From assembly GCA_025738555.1 (NCBI GenBank), contig JAOVFP010000001.1:6820001-6884000 (forward strand): DNA of 64,000 bases, in the 5' to 3' direction. The position numbers and the translations under genes were made by a program. Of the stretch, positions 1-10,451 are shown piece by piece. Each line of letters opens with the position of its first letter. The first letter of the stretch is position 1. The notes beneath the pieces are model-generated. The model saw only the letters and a program-made list of their open reading frames with translations, was not told the DNA's origin and ran no database searches. This DNA comes from Cyathus striatus. Taxonomy: Eukaryota > Basidiomycota > Agaricomycetes > Agaricales > Nidulariaceae.

Positions 1-3000
1 ATGTGTGTGCTTGTGGATCAATTAAACACATAATACCTTGGATGTCTGGTGCTCCTGAAATCATTCACATTAGTAGGCTATATGTATAAAATGTATCTTT
101 ATGGATATCCATACCTTGCAGGTCACAGGGTGCAAAATAGTTGTTCATATACTTCAATGTATAGTGTATGAAAGAATGTATGGCTTTGGTGAGGTCATCA
201 CTTGATGGTCCAAGCACATCGTTTCCTGTGAACTTCTTGACCAGGGGATCAACCTCTCCACATGGTAGAAGTGGAGTAGCAAGAAAAAATCTGTGTGGGA
301 GTGGGCAACCACCAGAGGCTGTTTCCACCAGTTCTCCAAGGATGGCTCCGCTAAAGTTAAAGTAGAATTCTAAGCAAACATTGTAAGTTGATGTTAACCT
401 GGCTATAAAGTTAAGATGACGATGAACCCACTGGGTATGGTGTATGCTTCACATGCATGCGAATATTCATTGAACAATTTTTTAAAGCCATCACACTGAC
501 ATAGGAGACGATACTCCTCCTTCAGTGTGTGAAGCACTTCATCATGTGTCATTTTTTCATCTTTTGGCTGTGTAACAACATAGTCCTTGTTCTTATATCA
601 AGCCTATATTGTGTGAATGAGAACATAAAGAAATATCATGACAAGACAAATAACAGACATACATAGATAGCTCTTTTCGTAGATCCAACTCCAATGAATC
701 CAGTTCTGAAATGTTGATTTTGTTCAAAGAGCTTCTCTCCTTCCATCCAGCTGTTACCAGCCGCCACTTCAATAGAGTGAAGGTGTTCTTCTTTCTTCAT
801 CGTAACCTCTCCAGAGCCAGAGGGATCGAAGTGTGCTGTTGTACAAATAAAGGTGCCACTGATCATCTCCACATTGCAAGCCTGGAATATTTTGTTCCCA
901 ATGAAGCTCCCAGGTGTATTAGATCTGACATGATCTGGAATTCTGTATCCACTGCGAAGTACTGGTTGCCCCTTGGAGCCCATGCCTGTCTTGGACTGGT
1001 TTGGAGGATTTTCTGAGAAATCCTTAGTGGTTGTTGAGCTGAGAGCTCATTTGTGTGAGCTTTCTCTTGCACTACTTTGTACAGCTGATGATGTTAAATA
1101 ATTGCTGTCATCTTCAGTGTGAAACTAGAGTGCAAGGTGATGAATGAATGTTGTACACATTGAAAATGCTAAGAAAACACATACAACATGTTCAAATGTA
1201 TAGACAAGGTGCATCTCTATTTCATTAGCTCCCAGTGATGTAGCACTTCCAAGCCTTTGAGTAACAAATTCATTAAGCAAGTCACAAACTTTCTTGTCCC
1301 ACTGGATTGTTACAGACGAGTATCTCCCTTTATTTTCATGGGAGTATACAGTGATATTACCCCTAGGAATCAAATAATCAGGTTTATTATATTATTGAAA
1401 CTATGCAGACTTCACACCAGTTTAACTGCACAGCCTGAGGGTGACGAGACTGAAATTGTTGTTGTGCTCATGATAAGACTAACTTTTAGAGAATGTTTAT
1501 TTACGTAGTATTAACACCACCAACAAAGAACATATATTCCAAGTTAGATTTATATTTAGTTCGAGGGCGCAAGAGTTTCAAGTATAGTAAAATGAACAAT
1601 GTATTTAATAGTAGATAGTGCAATTGCTTTCAGATACTTTCAGAATGGACTTTCAGATTTCAGATTTATACTCGGAATTCCAATATCAATTCAGAATGTA
1701 CTCTACTGCGAGAATGGAAGTACAGCCAGTGCAGTGCTTAAGGTATTCTAAAGGTATGTCTAACTACTTATATATTTAATTACATGGCAGTGGTCTCATG
1801 CGCGATGGTATAGATAAGGTAAATAGTATGTCATAATGTCCTAGTGCATCCTAATGGTCAAAAAGGTATGTTTACCCCTCCATACGAGAATCCATGAGGG
1901 TGTGCACAGTTTCAGAGACACATCAAGTGCCACGCTGTGCTATTAATAGGCACACATCAAGACATGTGCTAATACATGTGCTAATTCTGGCCAAGTACTC
2001 GGATATAATGGATACCAGTGTTTCCGGTACTGGCACGTCTGATGGCACTTCCCAATGTGCTGCAGGTAGTGCCCAGTGTGTGTTTCAAAGTCCTGGGGGC
2101 ATGTGGTTTCCCACATGGTGGCAGTTTTACACAGGAGAGATGCATGGATGTTCCAGGTTATTCAAGAGACTGCACAATAGCTCTGAGTTGCGGTATCCAG
2201 TGGTACTAAGAATTATCTAGGCCGAAGTATTTACCTGACATTGCGTGATTGTCTAACTTGGTACCATGAGCATTATTCAGGGTATGGAGAAGTACAAATA
2301 CATTCCTGAGTATTATCTTTTGGGCTTTTCTTTATAGTATAGTTATCTAGTACTCATAATTTCTATAGGAATCAATAGTCCAAATATATTGTCATTGTGT
2401 CAAATCCCTTGGTTCATATCATGTAGATACTTTGACTGGCAGTGCGGGACTCAACCCCAGCCCTTGGACTCTTCCCTTGATAGTGTTATTCGATATAGAA
2501 TACTCTAGTTGGCAGCTCGGGACTCACCCCAACTCTTGGACTCTTGGACTTGATTCTCTAATTGTATTACTGGTACTTAGATGTCTATTATATTTCGAAA
2601 AATATCCCTTATATTTTACTAGGTGTATCACTCAAGATAGGAGATCATCTAGCGCAATCTTTACAGAATCATATGTATTGTATACCCTTGTTATACAAGT
2701 ATAGGCCAACTAAAACCATACATTTATGGTCAGTTAAACAGGTATGAATACCATTTAACACAAACATACCTCATTCATCTTTCCAGTTGAAAGTTTTAAC
2801 TGCCAAATGGTCACAGTAATTTTAAGGCCAGCTGATGATATCAACTGTTGAGCCATATGGTCATTTTTCTTCTGGTGGCGCTCTTCCATGAATGCAACTG
2901 CGTGGTTTACTCTTCCCAAATTTCCACCCTTTGAAACAGTGCATACTTTCTGTCCAAAATGATGTTGCGAAGCATTGGACTGAGCTGTTGCAGCTATTTG

Positions 3001-3477
3001 AAAAACAGAGGCTGCAATCTGATTGGGCTCAGAAGTTGTTGAAATGCTGCCACTGCAACTTGCATCAAATTCAAATTCATGCTGGGCAAACTCCAAGTCG
3101 GCATCACTACTAGTAGTGGCTTGAAGAATCTGATGAAGGGAAGGAAATCTTTCATACAGCACTTTTGGAACTAATTCTTGTGTTTCTAAATAGTAAATGT
3201 CATGTTAATATGGGGAAATATCAATGTAAATAGTATACTCACTGTAATGAGTTATGCATTCAGCACAAAGACCACCATGAATGCGACTGGTCATTATGCC
3301 ACAGGCTGTGCACTGTGGTCTTTCCTAAAGAAAAATAGTTGGCTCATCAATTCATTATTCAGGATGTTGAAATTTAGTAACTTACAGACAGTTGCCGAAG
3401 CTCAGGCTCCGACTTTCCAGGAAATTTCTGTAAACATTTGTTACACTTTGAGTCAGGAAGTCATGGAAAGGAATTAG
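1..3477 (-). pseudogene. Alpha-type protein kinase relic with N-terminal zinc motif, runs off the left edge
   Basis: Read right to left on the minus strand, the pieces fit the alpha-type (atypical) kinase proteins common in Agaricomycetes. At 3477-3240 two exons carry CxxC pairs (CNKC, CTAC, CAEC), joined by an intron with a GTAAGT donor. At 3162-2755 is an acidic segment beginning near YERFPSLHQIL. At 1373-1125 is a further open stretch. At 983-640 comes FRTGFIGVGSTKRAIY, followed by EEYRLLCQCDGF near 500 and ILGELVETASGG near 330. The last fits the substrate-binding part of the domain, but the final catalytic segment lies beyond the window. Stops and frame breaks separate the pieces and CpG is rare, so I call it a decayed copy. 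Such kinases usually travel in multicopy families next to transposons, and an integrase lies immediately upstream on the same strand. Family assignment rests on motif memory. Confidence 0.6.
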
Positions 3478-3752
3478 AACAATCTGTACAGATAGTCATA
3501 TGTAGAGGGATAGGTCTTGCATGCAAAGTTGAACACACACTAGCATATCAACTGTATATATAGTGCTAGCAGACTGGTGGTTGCTGGGATCTGGAGCACG
3601 TTGCATGTGTGAGTGGTTTTCATTCGGAACAAATGTTTCAGTGATATTAAAATGCAAGTTCTGTGAATGCTGATAAGAGCTTAACTTTATTCTGCTTTAC
3701 TTCAGCTATGGTATGATACTACTGAATATCTTTCAAAGGTAAGTAGCAGGGG

Positions 3753-5510
3753 CTAGTAGAGAATTCGTAGTAGTGATCCAAAAATATGCCAAACGTTACC
3801 AAAGTTCAGATTTTGAATATGCAAGCTATCATACACCTCTTGGGCTTTCTCTGCATATTCACTTGACACAAACTCAAGCAGAGGTCCATCTTCTGATTTG
3901 ATCATAGCTTGTTTGACTTCACGCACAACATTCAGATCCACTGGAAGAATGCAGTTGCAACCCCCCCATGACTCTGGAACACTGTATGCATGATTGTGTG
4001 ACATTCCAGATGGTCCAGCTTTCTCTTTATTTTTGTGCATTCTATAGGCATCGTGAATATTGATGTATCTTTTCAGTTCTTTTCGAAGTAGTTTGGACCA
4101 GAGCCAGCAACATAATTCACTTATATAAATCAGAAAAACTATAAGATGAAACAGAGAAAAAGTATACTCACTACTGACTGGGATTGTGTGGATTATACAT
4201 TCCAGTTTCTTCACCCATTTGGAATGCTTGTACAGCAGTATCCCCAAATTTGAGCTTTAAACAAAGCCAAGATCTTTCAATGGAAATGTTGTGGACACTT
4301 CTAAGATATACATGGGCGGGGAATGCTTCGTGCTCATAATCTGGGTGTGCTGTTTGACTAAAAGCAACAGAGAGGTTTCAGAATTTTAAGATTAGAATAT
4401 CAGTGCAATTAATGCCACATACTGAAGAGCCACTGCAAGCCCATGCAGCTTGGTAGTCTCAGAACCACAATCAGTACTGACTTGAAGAGGCAGACCTAGT
4501 AAGAAAAACCTGAAAACACAATCAAATTACCAGTTGGAAATACAAAATACTTCAAACATCTCAACACACCTTTGGCTTTCTCTACAGCACAGAGAAATAG
4601 GTAGGCAATGGTACTACCAAGTCGATTGCTGGGAACAACCCAAGCATCAATGAATTTGCCAGTGGCATCATCGACTATAGCCCAGATGGGAAAACCAATG
4701 TGGTAGAGTTTGTCATGTCCATCAGCTGCCCACCGTTCATTGCATCCAACTGGAACTTCTGGTACTCTCTGGATTTTCTTCGCACCTGGATCATGATGTT
4801 CAAATCCTTCAGGAGCATGAATGTGCATTTTTTGTGTGACATAGTCTCGAGGTAGATGAATTCCCTGTTCCATTGCTAGCTTATGGCGAATTGTACAAGG
4901 ACCTTGTTGACCAGCGAGATCTGCATCAACCAAATCTAGAACAAGTTGCTGGGCCTTAATATCACCTAAATGTTTCATAGTTGTACGACTTCCATGTAAT
5001 CCTAACTCTTTGCATCTTCGTTTAATGGTATGGGGACTAGATCACAATTAGTGGGTGAGTCATGACTTTTGACAACTTCAGCAAATAGCACAAACTTCAT
5101 TTCTATGTCATACTCTGCTCTCAACCTCTCAGATATATCTTCAGGTTTGGTGACAAGTTCATGGTGGTACTTCATGAGGGCATCACAAAGAATGGGATCT
5201 GATGCTGGCACTAAAGATTTCAAATGAGAATATCAACTGAAATTATATTACTTCAAACATACAAACTTCTTTGTATTGATTTTTACCCTGAGGGTTTCGA
5301 TTATATGAGGACATGATAACAAGGAAACAGTGTGAGGGAGTAACTCGTACAAGCCCCAGCTGCAGCAAAAAGTGTCAAGGAACCATGTTTGCAACACCAC
5401 ACAGAACCACTGAGAATGTAAGCACTGAAGCATGCAAAACTTTGTTCACAAACGATACATTTCTTCATGCTATGGCTGGAGAATCCATCGGGAGATGTGC
5501 TGGAATGTAG
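3753..5510 (-). CDS. DDE integrase-core (rve-like) protein of a mobile element, possibly still open
   Basis: Minus-strand exons fit a retroviral-type integrase/transposase core. An N-terminal helix-turn-helix-like part (ISERLRAEYDIEM, 5140-5085) splices through a clean intron (donor near 5084, acceptor near 5044) into TIKRRCKELGLHGSRTT. The long exon 4978-4570 contains RWAADGHDKL (first Asp) and IVDDATGKF. The next exon contains STDCGSET (second Asp, about 4470). The exon near 4290 contains NISIERSW (catalytic Glu). The C-terminal exon ends at 3753. All three DDE residues are present and the joins I checked keep frame, so this is better preserved than its neighbours. The start and the 4250-4130 junction are not settled. 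An element with a cellular-looking integrase and no visible reverse transcriptase suggests a cut-and-paste DNA transposon lineage; no terminal repeats were found for it. Confidence 0.62.
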
Positions 5511-6449
5511 AATCTAGATTAAACTCTTGCACAGAAAAGAACATCCATCTCAAATAACATTAGGATCCAATGACTTTGTGATGACTTTGAGACAAGAATC
5601 AAGATGAATGATTCACAGCTGTACTTCCTAATGGGAGTGCAGGGTGCCTGCGATGTGGAGGTAGGAACATGAATTAAAATGGTTGCTCTCAAGTACCAAG
5701 GTCAAGGAGAATCTATAATGTATATTCATTGTATAATAGCGATACATCACAAGAACTGTTGGGGTGCAGTGAGAAAACCAGTATAATGCATGCACAATAC
5801 TAGTGAGAGTGGTGGAGTCTTCTGGGATTACCAGAAGACACTAGATTTGACTCAACCTCAACAAGGAGGCTGAGCAACGAGGAGAGACTGGGGACCACTG
5901 AGAACAAGGAAATGGGAAAGGAATAAGTAGCCACAAATACAAACAAAGTGTAAGGTCAAAGTGAGGAATGCCAGACTGGGCAGTGAGCTGGTGGCCACAT
6001 TTGTTGCATTATGTTCAACATGCATCAGTGAAGAAATCTTGAAGTTGCCCCATTGATCTTGTCTTGACATAGCTTGGAGATATCTTGAATCTTGTTAGAA
6101 TCCTCTCTGTTTTTTTTACACCAGACAAAGAGGAAAGTGGTGCTATGGTTGAACTTGGGAGTCGGACACAGTGGTATGAAACACAGCACTCTAATCAAGG
6201 ATATTACTTCATGACAGCTTATTCTAGATTGGGACACCAACCGGAAAATTGTCAGAGAGCCAATCTTTTATGCATTTCTAAACTTTATATTATTCTCAGA
6301 AATGTACATTGAATGTAGAAGTTGATTTGAAGAAGCAATATTCTCAAAGCCACTTTACGTCTTTACATTGATATCTTAAAAGCAACTGATTTTCTTCCAA
6401 TTTCCTTGTCCCTTCCATCACCTCTACTTGCACCCAGTCTCTAGTAAAA
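5511..6449. other. No gene recognised; CpG-poor spacer
   Basis: No open frame here has recognisable motifs or credible splice structure. Several short frames on both strands overlap one another and I treat them as noise. Base composition matches the flanking relics. Confidence 0.5.
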
Positions 6450-7064
6450 ATGACTCAAGATCATTCTACCAAAACCCTCAACACTATCAAGAGCACTAGC
6501 AATAGCGTTGAGATTAATGGTAAGTGATGTATTCCAGAATTTATTATTCAATGTTGAATGATGAATGATTTGTAGAACTAACCACAATCTTCAAAACATG
6601 GGTATTGCACACTCTGACTTAAAAGTGATTGGTGAAGCACTTGTTTCAGCTTCTACTGGAATTGCCACTGCCACAGATACCATTCCTACACACTCTCTCC
6701 CCTCTTCTGACACTGCTGCTGTCAAAACACCACCAATTTCCAGGTCTGGGAATCCTATGGCCTTCGCTACTGATGCCAATGGTAAACCATGCTTTTATCA
6801 TGTGCCATTGAACAATTGCACCTCCAGACAGAATAAATCACACTACTACATTATTGCTTGTGGTTGAAAAATTGGTATATTTGATAGCTGGTAAGTAAAA
6901 ATACTTGCTATTGTATTTCTTACCTTAATTTTCACAGGGAGACAGCCTCAGGTCTTGTAAATGGTGTTTCTGGGGTGGTATGGCGACAGGTTGGGAGCAT
7001 TGAAGAAGGACATTGCCAGATGAAAAAGGCTATAGAAGAAGGCTCTACAGAAGTCCTGGCTTAA
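6450..7064 (+). pseudogene. Viroplasmin / RNase H1 N-terminal domain protein, broken
   Basis: The start at 6450 gives a short exon ending at a GTAAGT donor near 6520, and a second exon opens near 6575. After a low-complexity Ser/Thr/Pro stretch the protein reads SHYYIIACG, then a TGA, then KIGIFDSW. An intron (donor near 6890) joins to ETASGLVNGVSGVVWRQVGS and a helix-like tail ending at 7064. The pattern 'xYYVVxxGxxxGIFxSWxxAxxxVxGVSGAxxxxxxSxxEgxxxm' is the viroplasmin-like nucleic-acid-binding domain found at the N terminus of RNase H1 and in many basidiomycete hypothetical proteins. The TGA sits where the family has Arg, so CGA to TGA at a CpG is the simplest lesion. No RNase H catalytic domain follows. 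The likely original role was binding of double-stranded or hybrid nucleic acid. Confidence 0.6.
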
Positions 7065-7269
7065 CTGTTACTGTAAACCATTGTTTCATCAGAATTCAGA
7101 ATGTATTATTTCAACGTTGATTCTATCATTACAGGTTACTGAACACATAAAGGCTGAAACCTTGCTTGACGGTAGTAGTTCTTACTAATTAGTTATGACG
7201 GACAATGAACCTCCTTTGAATTGACATTGATAGTGTCCCTAGCCTCCATAATCCAGTACTGAGACAAGC

Positions 7270-8375
7270 CTAACACTGAATCATACCAGGCGGGCCGAGG
7301 GTGCACAACAGCAAGAAGATGGAGAAGGTTGGTGTCAAACTTTTAGCTAGATCAGAGTTTGCAAATGAGTGTAAAAAGCCAGCAGGGGTAAAGATGAAGT
7401 ATCCTTCCTTATACGACCTCATAAAGTGCTGTTTGCACTCTGGATAACCCATATGCATGGGAATAACACTTGGATCGTCCTTGAGTGGGTACAAGATTGC
7501 CTCAGGATCCAAAAGATGATCACTTCTCACAGTGAATGATATCCACTCTTTATCAGGCTGCAAAGCAGCCATCTGGTTTCCTAACATATGGAAGGTATCC
7601 TGTGAGGACGTAGCAGCACAGGACTGCCACTTGTCAAAGGTCACCCATGCAGATTGGATAGAGCACACAATGCCCTCTTCAAAGTCAGCCGAGTTCTGCT
7701 GCATCATGATTATGGATTTTTGAAGGAGATTTTCTTTGAGGACTTGTTTCTGCAGCTGGTGTGTGACATGGAGGTTCACGACATATCTAGTGTACTGTTC
7801 AGTAAAGGTAGTGGAGGGGATGAGGGGGGTACTTATGGGTCCATGCAGCTGGTGACATTCATGGGCATGTTCTTGAATGAGGAAATGTCATTTGCAAGCT
7901 CACCAATGAGCCATGTGGAGAGTTCGTGTTCTTTGGTGATGTTTGCTGTGAGTTTGCCAGTGTCATTTTGGATGTTCTGCGAATGGCTCATTAGTACTGC
8001 TCAAAGAGGAACAATGTGATAAGGAGGAAACAGTAAAGAGAACAGAAAAAGAAAGGAAATGCAGGAGTTGTCAAGAGCATGCTTGGCAGATTTCAATGCC
8101 TGTTAGTGGTAACTGAGAGAGGTATACAGCAGGAGTAATGAGACACACGATGAATTGCCAATGAGCTTCATAACCAAGTAAAACTGTAGCTTACTCAAGC
8201 ATATTCCCCCCAGGTTGCGAAGACAACTGAAGTCAGGAGGAGATGAAGCAAGTGGTGGAATGGGTTCAACAACACTCCAATAAAGGGGAAACCAAACAGC
8301 ACAAATAGCACCTGCCACCGCTGTTATATTGTAGAGTAGTTGTAAAACAGTAGCATTGTAATCTTTAATGAACAC
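7270..8375 (-). pseudogene. SLM1/SLM2-like BAR-PH domain protein, decayed
   Basis: The best exon (7779-7270) reads LQKSIIMMQQNSADFEEGI, then EWISFTVRSDHLLDPE, KDDPSVIPMHMGY and YKEGYFIFTPAGFLHSF. This is the junction of the F-BAR-like helices and the PH domain of the fungal SLM1/SLM2 TORC2 and eisosome effectors, which bind PI(4,5)P2 at the plasma membrane. An upstream exon (about 8000-7840) gives IQNDTGKLTANITKEHELS, and 8310-8220 gives VVEPIPPLASSPPDFSCLRN. The intron between the first two pieces has a proper acceptor near 7799, but its donor reads ATAAGT after CCC where GTAAGT is expected. The reading ends at a stop soon after the start of the PH domain. This is therefore a truncated, unspliceable copy; a complete functional copy presumably exists elsewhere in the genome. 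Confidence 0.72.
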
Positions 8376-9227
8376 TCACTTACAACAAACACTAGTCACA
8401 TGCATAGAGTGTTGAGTATATATTTCCCAGTTAAAGAGTACCCATGCAAAATAGTACCCATGCAAAATACAACTTGATACAACCCCATCTATCATGAAGA
8501 TTCCCAAACATTAAGACAAGCAGAGTAAACGAGCTCATAGAAGTGAGGTGAGGAGGCCCAGTGAAGGCGGCACAACAAACTCCACCAGTCCGTCAGGGCT
8601 GACCACGATGTGTTTCAGTGACCCATAGCAGTAAGTGTAGATCAACATGCCATACCGAGGCCAGGAAGATAGAGGAAGTGAGATTCATATGGCTGGAACG
8701 GAGACACATCAATGGAAATGTACTTCATTCGGTTGACGCACGTTGGCACAAACACTCACAGACACCAGCTAAGTTGAACCGCTGAGTGTTTAGGCCGATG
8801 GAAAACAACATGACACATGACACATAATGGCCCTCAAATTCAATCGTGGACGAAAGACCTTGCCAAGTAAGTTAATTACATAAGTATTACAGTCACATCC
8901 ACATTTCTTCTGAGGAAACCCTAACCATTTGCTTATAGATGTAACTAAGTAATACTTATTTTTACCAATAAGAGTAGTCTGTTTGTGCATCGGTGAAGGA
9001 CAGAAGAGCTAACAGGGTTCCAGGACCCCTAAAACTCATCACGTTTTGATGTTAAAGTGCCAAATGTGGAGGCTGAGCTACTATACTTGTGAGAAGATAG
9101 ACCTGCTTGACGTAACGCATCCGTGACGCACGCGGGCATCGACCCTTCTCGAGCGCGTTGACGTCTTGCTCCTGAACCCGTCCTTTCGTCTCCTCCCTCC
9201 CTCTTTCCTCCACTCATTACCACAACA
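8376..9227. other. No gene recognised; transition from CpG-poor to CpG-rich DNA, probable promoter of the next gene at its right end
   Basis: No recognisable product in any frame. CpG is sparse up to about 8.5 kb and becomes common from about 9.1 kb, so the edge of the decayed block lies here. The last 100 bases are pyrimidine-rich, as often seen upstream of fungal start codons. Confidence 0.5.
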
Positions 9228-9597
9228 ATGCTCACCCACCTCACCCCGCGCACCCTCACCACTCTAACACACACCCGCACCCGCATCTTCACGCGCACAT
9301 TCACGCGCGAAGACCGTGCAGAACCCTCCCTCGAAGGCGCGGTACGCCCCCCTCTTCCTCTTATTGAAGTTCCGAAGTCTAACAACAACATAGGTAATAA
9401 GGGAAGCAAACGCCCTGCGCACCCAAGCACAAAGCAAATCAGGCCGCCCAATCCGCATGCTCCAAGCCGACGCGGAGCTAATGGAAAAGCTCGAGGAAAT
9501 CTCGGGAGAAGGCGGGGTAGCGGGCTTAGAGCTCGAAGATGGCAAGCCGACAGCCATGAGGCGCGGTGTGCGCGATAACATGTTCCGCCTCATCTAA
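9228..9597 (+). CDS. Small conserved-looking protein, probably mitochondrial (105 aa)
   Basis: Two exons, 9228-9341 and 9394-9597, joined by a 52-nt intron (GTACGC donor, TAG acceptor). They give a 105-residue protein in one frame; without splicing the frame diverges into low-complexity sequence. The N terminus is Thr/Arg-rich with no acidic residue for about 27 positions (repeated HTRTRIFTRTFTRE-like run), as in a mitochondrial presequence. The rest is a compact charged region with RMLQADAELMEKLEEIS and ends MRRGVRDNMFRLI. I do not recognise the family. Length and layout fit small mitochondrial assembly or ribosome-associated proteins, but that is a guess. It converges with the KRE6-family gene across an 850-base spacer. 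Confidence 0.7.
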
Positions 9598-10451
9598 GTA
9601 ATCCCAACTTTCAACCAAAACACACTTGTATAATGTATACATCACCCTGAATAAAAGAACTAAGATTGAAAATTTATACATGGGGTACTTTATTGAAAAT
9701 ACCACCCTAGCATCTAAAATAAATCCAAAGGTAGTACTTATTCACTATCCGCTGCTAACTATAAGACAGAAAGAGAGAGGTTATAACGTCCAGGCGAAGT
9801 TCATTTTTAACCAAGGCAGAGGAAAGAGGTAGGGGAGCGAGAGTGGGAGTAGAATTGTATAACCGCGATAAATATTAAAAAAATTGTACTATGAAAAAGA
9901 AAGAAAGGGGTAAAAAAGAATAGGTAAAAAAGATGCCAAGTCATACGATAATGTCCTTGCTAAATGGATCGGATGGATGAATAAAAAAAAGGGAGTGTTC
10001 CTCCATATGCAGAGCTAACGTGATGCGAAAACGGTGGGATATAAAGAGCGTAGCGAGTAAAACGAGTGTGGTATGCGCAGCAACGTGTAATGCGAATGTT
10101 CTTCAGCTCCAGGGCGGTCTCAAGCCCGACATGACAGGGGATAAAGGCGGGGGGTGACAGGTGTCGACAGGAGATGGAGCGATGCATGGACGATAGATAC
10201 ACAAGTATATATCGCGTGGAGCTTCCAGAATGATGATTGGCTTGTAATTAATGAAAAAAAGGTAATGTGCGTGTGGGTCGAAAATAATGGAAAAGGGGAG
10301 TTAAAGCGACAGCGGAAAGTTGAGGACCTCTAGGTATCTTTTAATGCATTGGTATGCTGCAGCGTGAATCTTGACGGGCGTGACGGATTGTATTGGTTAC
10401 AGATTAGGTAGTTTGGTCTTTGTGCGGTGAAAGAATCCATCTATGACTGGA
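9598..10451. other. Convergent 3' spacer between two genes
   Basis: AT- and purine-rich sequence with no supported gene. It should hold the 3' untranslated regions of the flanking convergent genes. Confidence 0.5.

Noticed and set aside
9029..9593. Minus-strand frames over the 105-aa gene
   Set aside because: High-GC antisense frames without splice or motif support; the plus-strand spliced gene accounts for the sequence.
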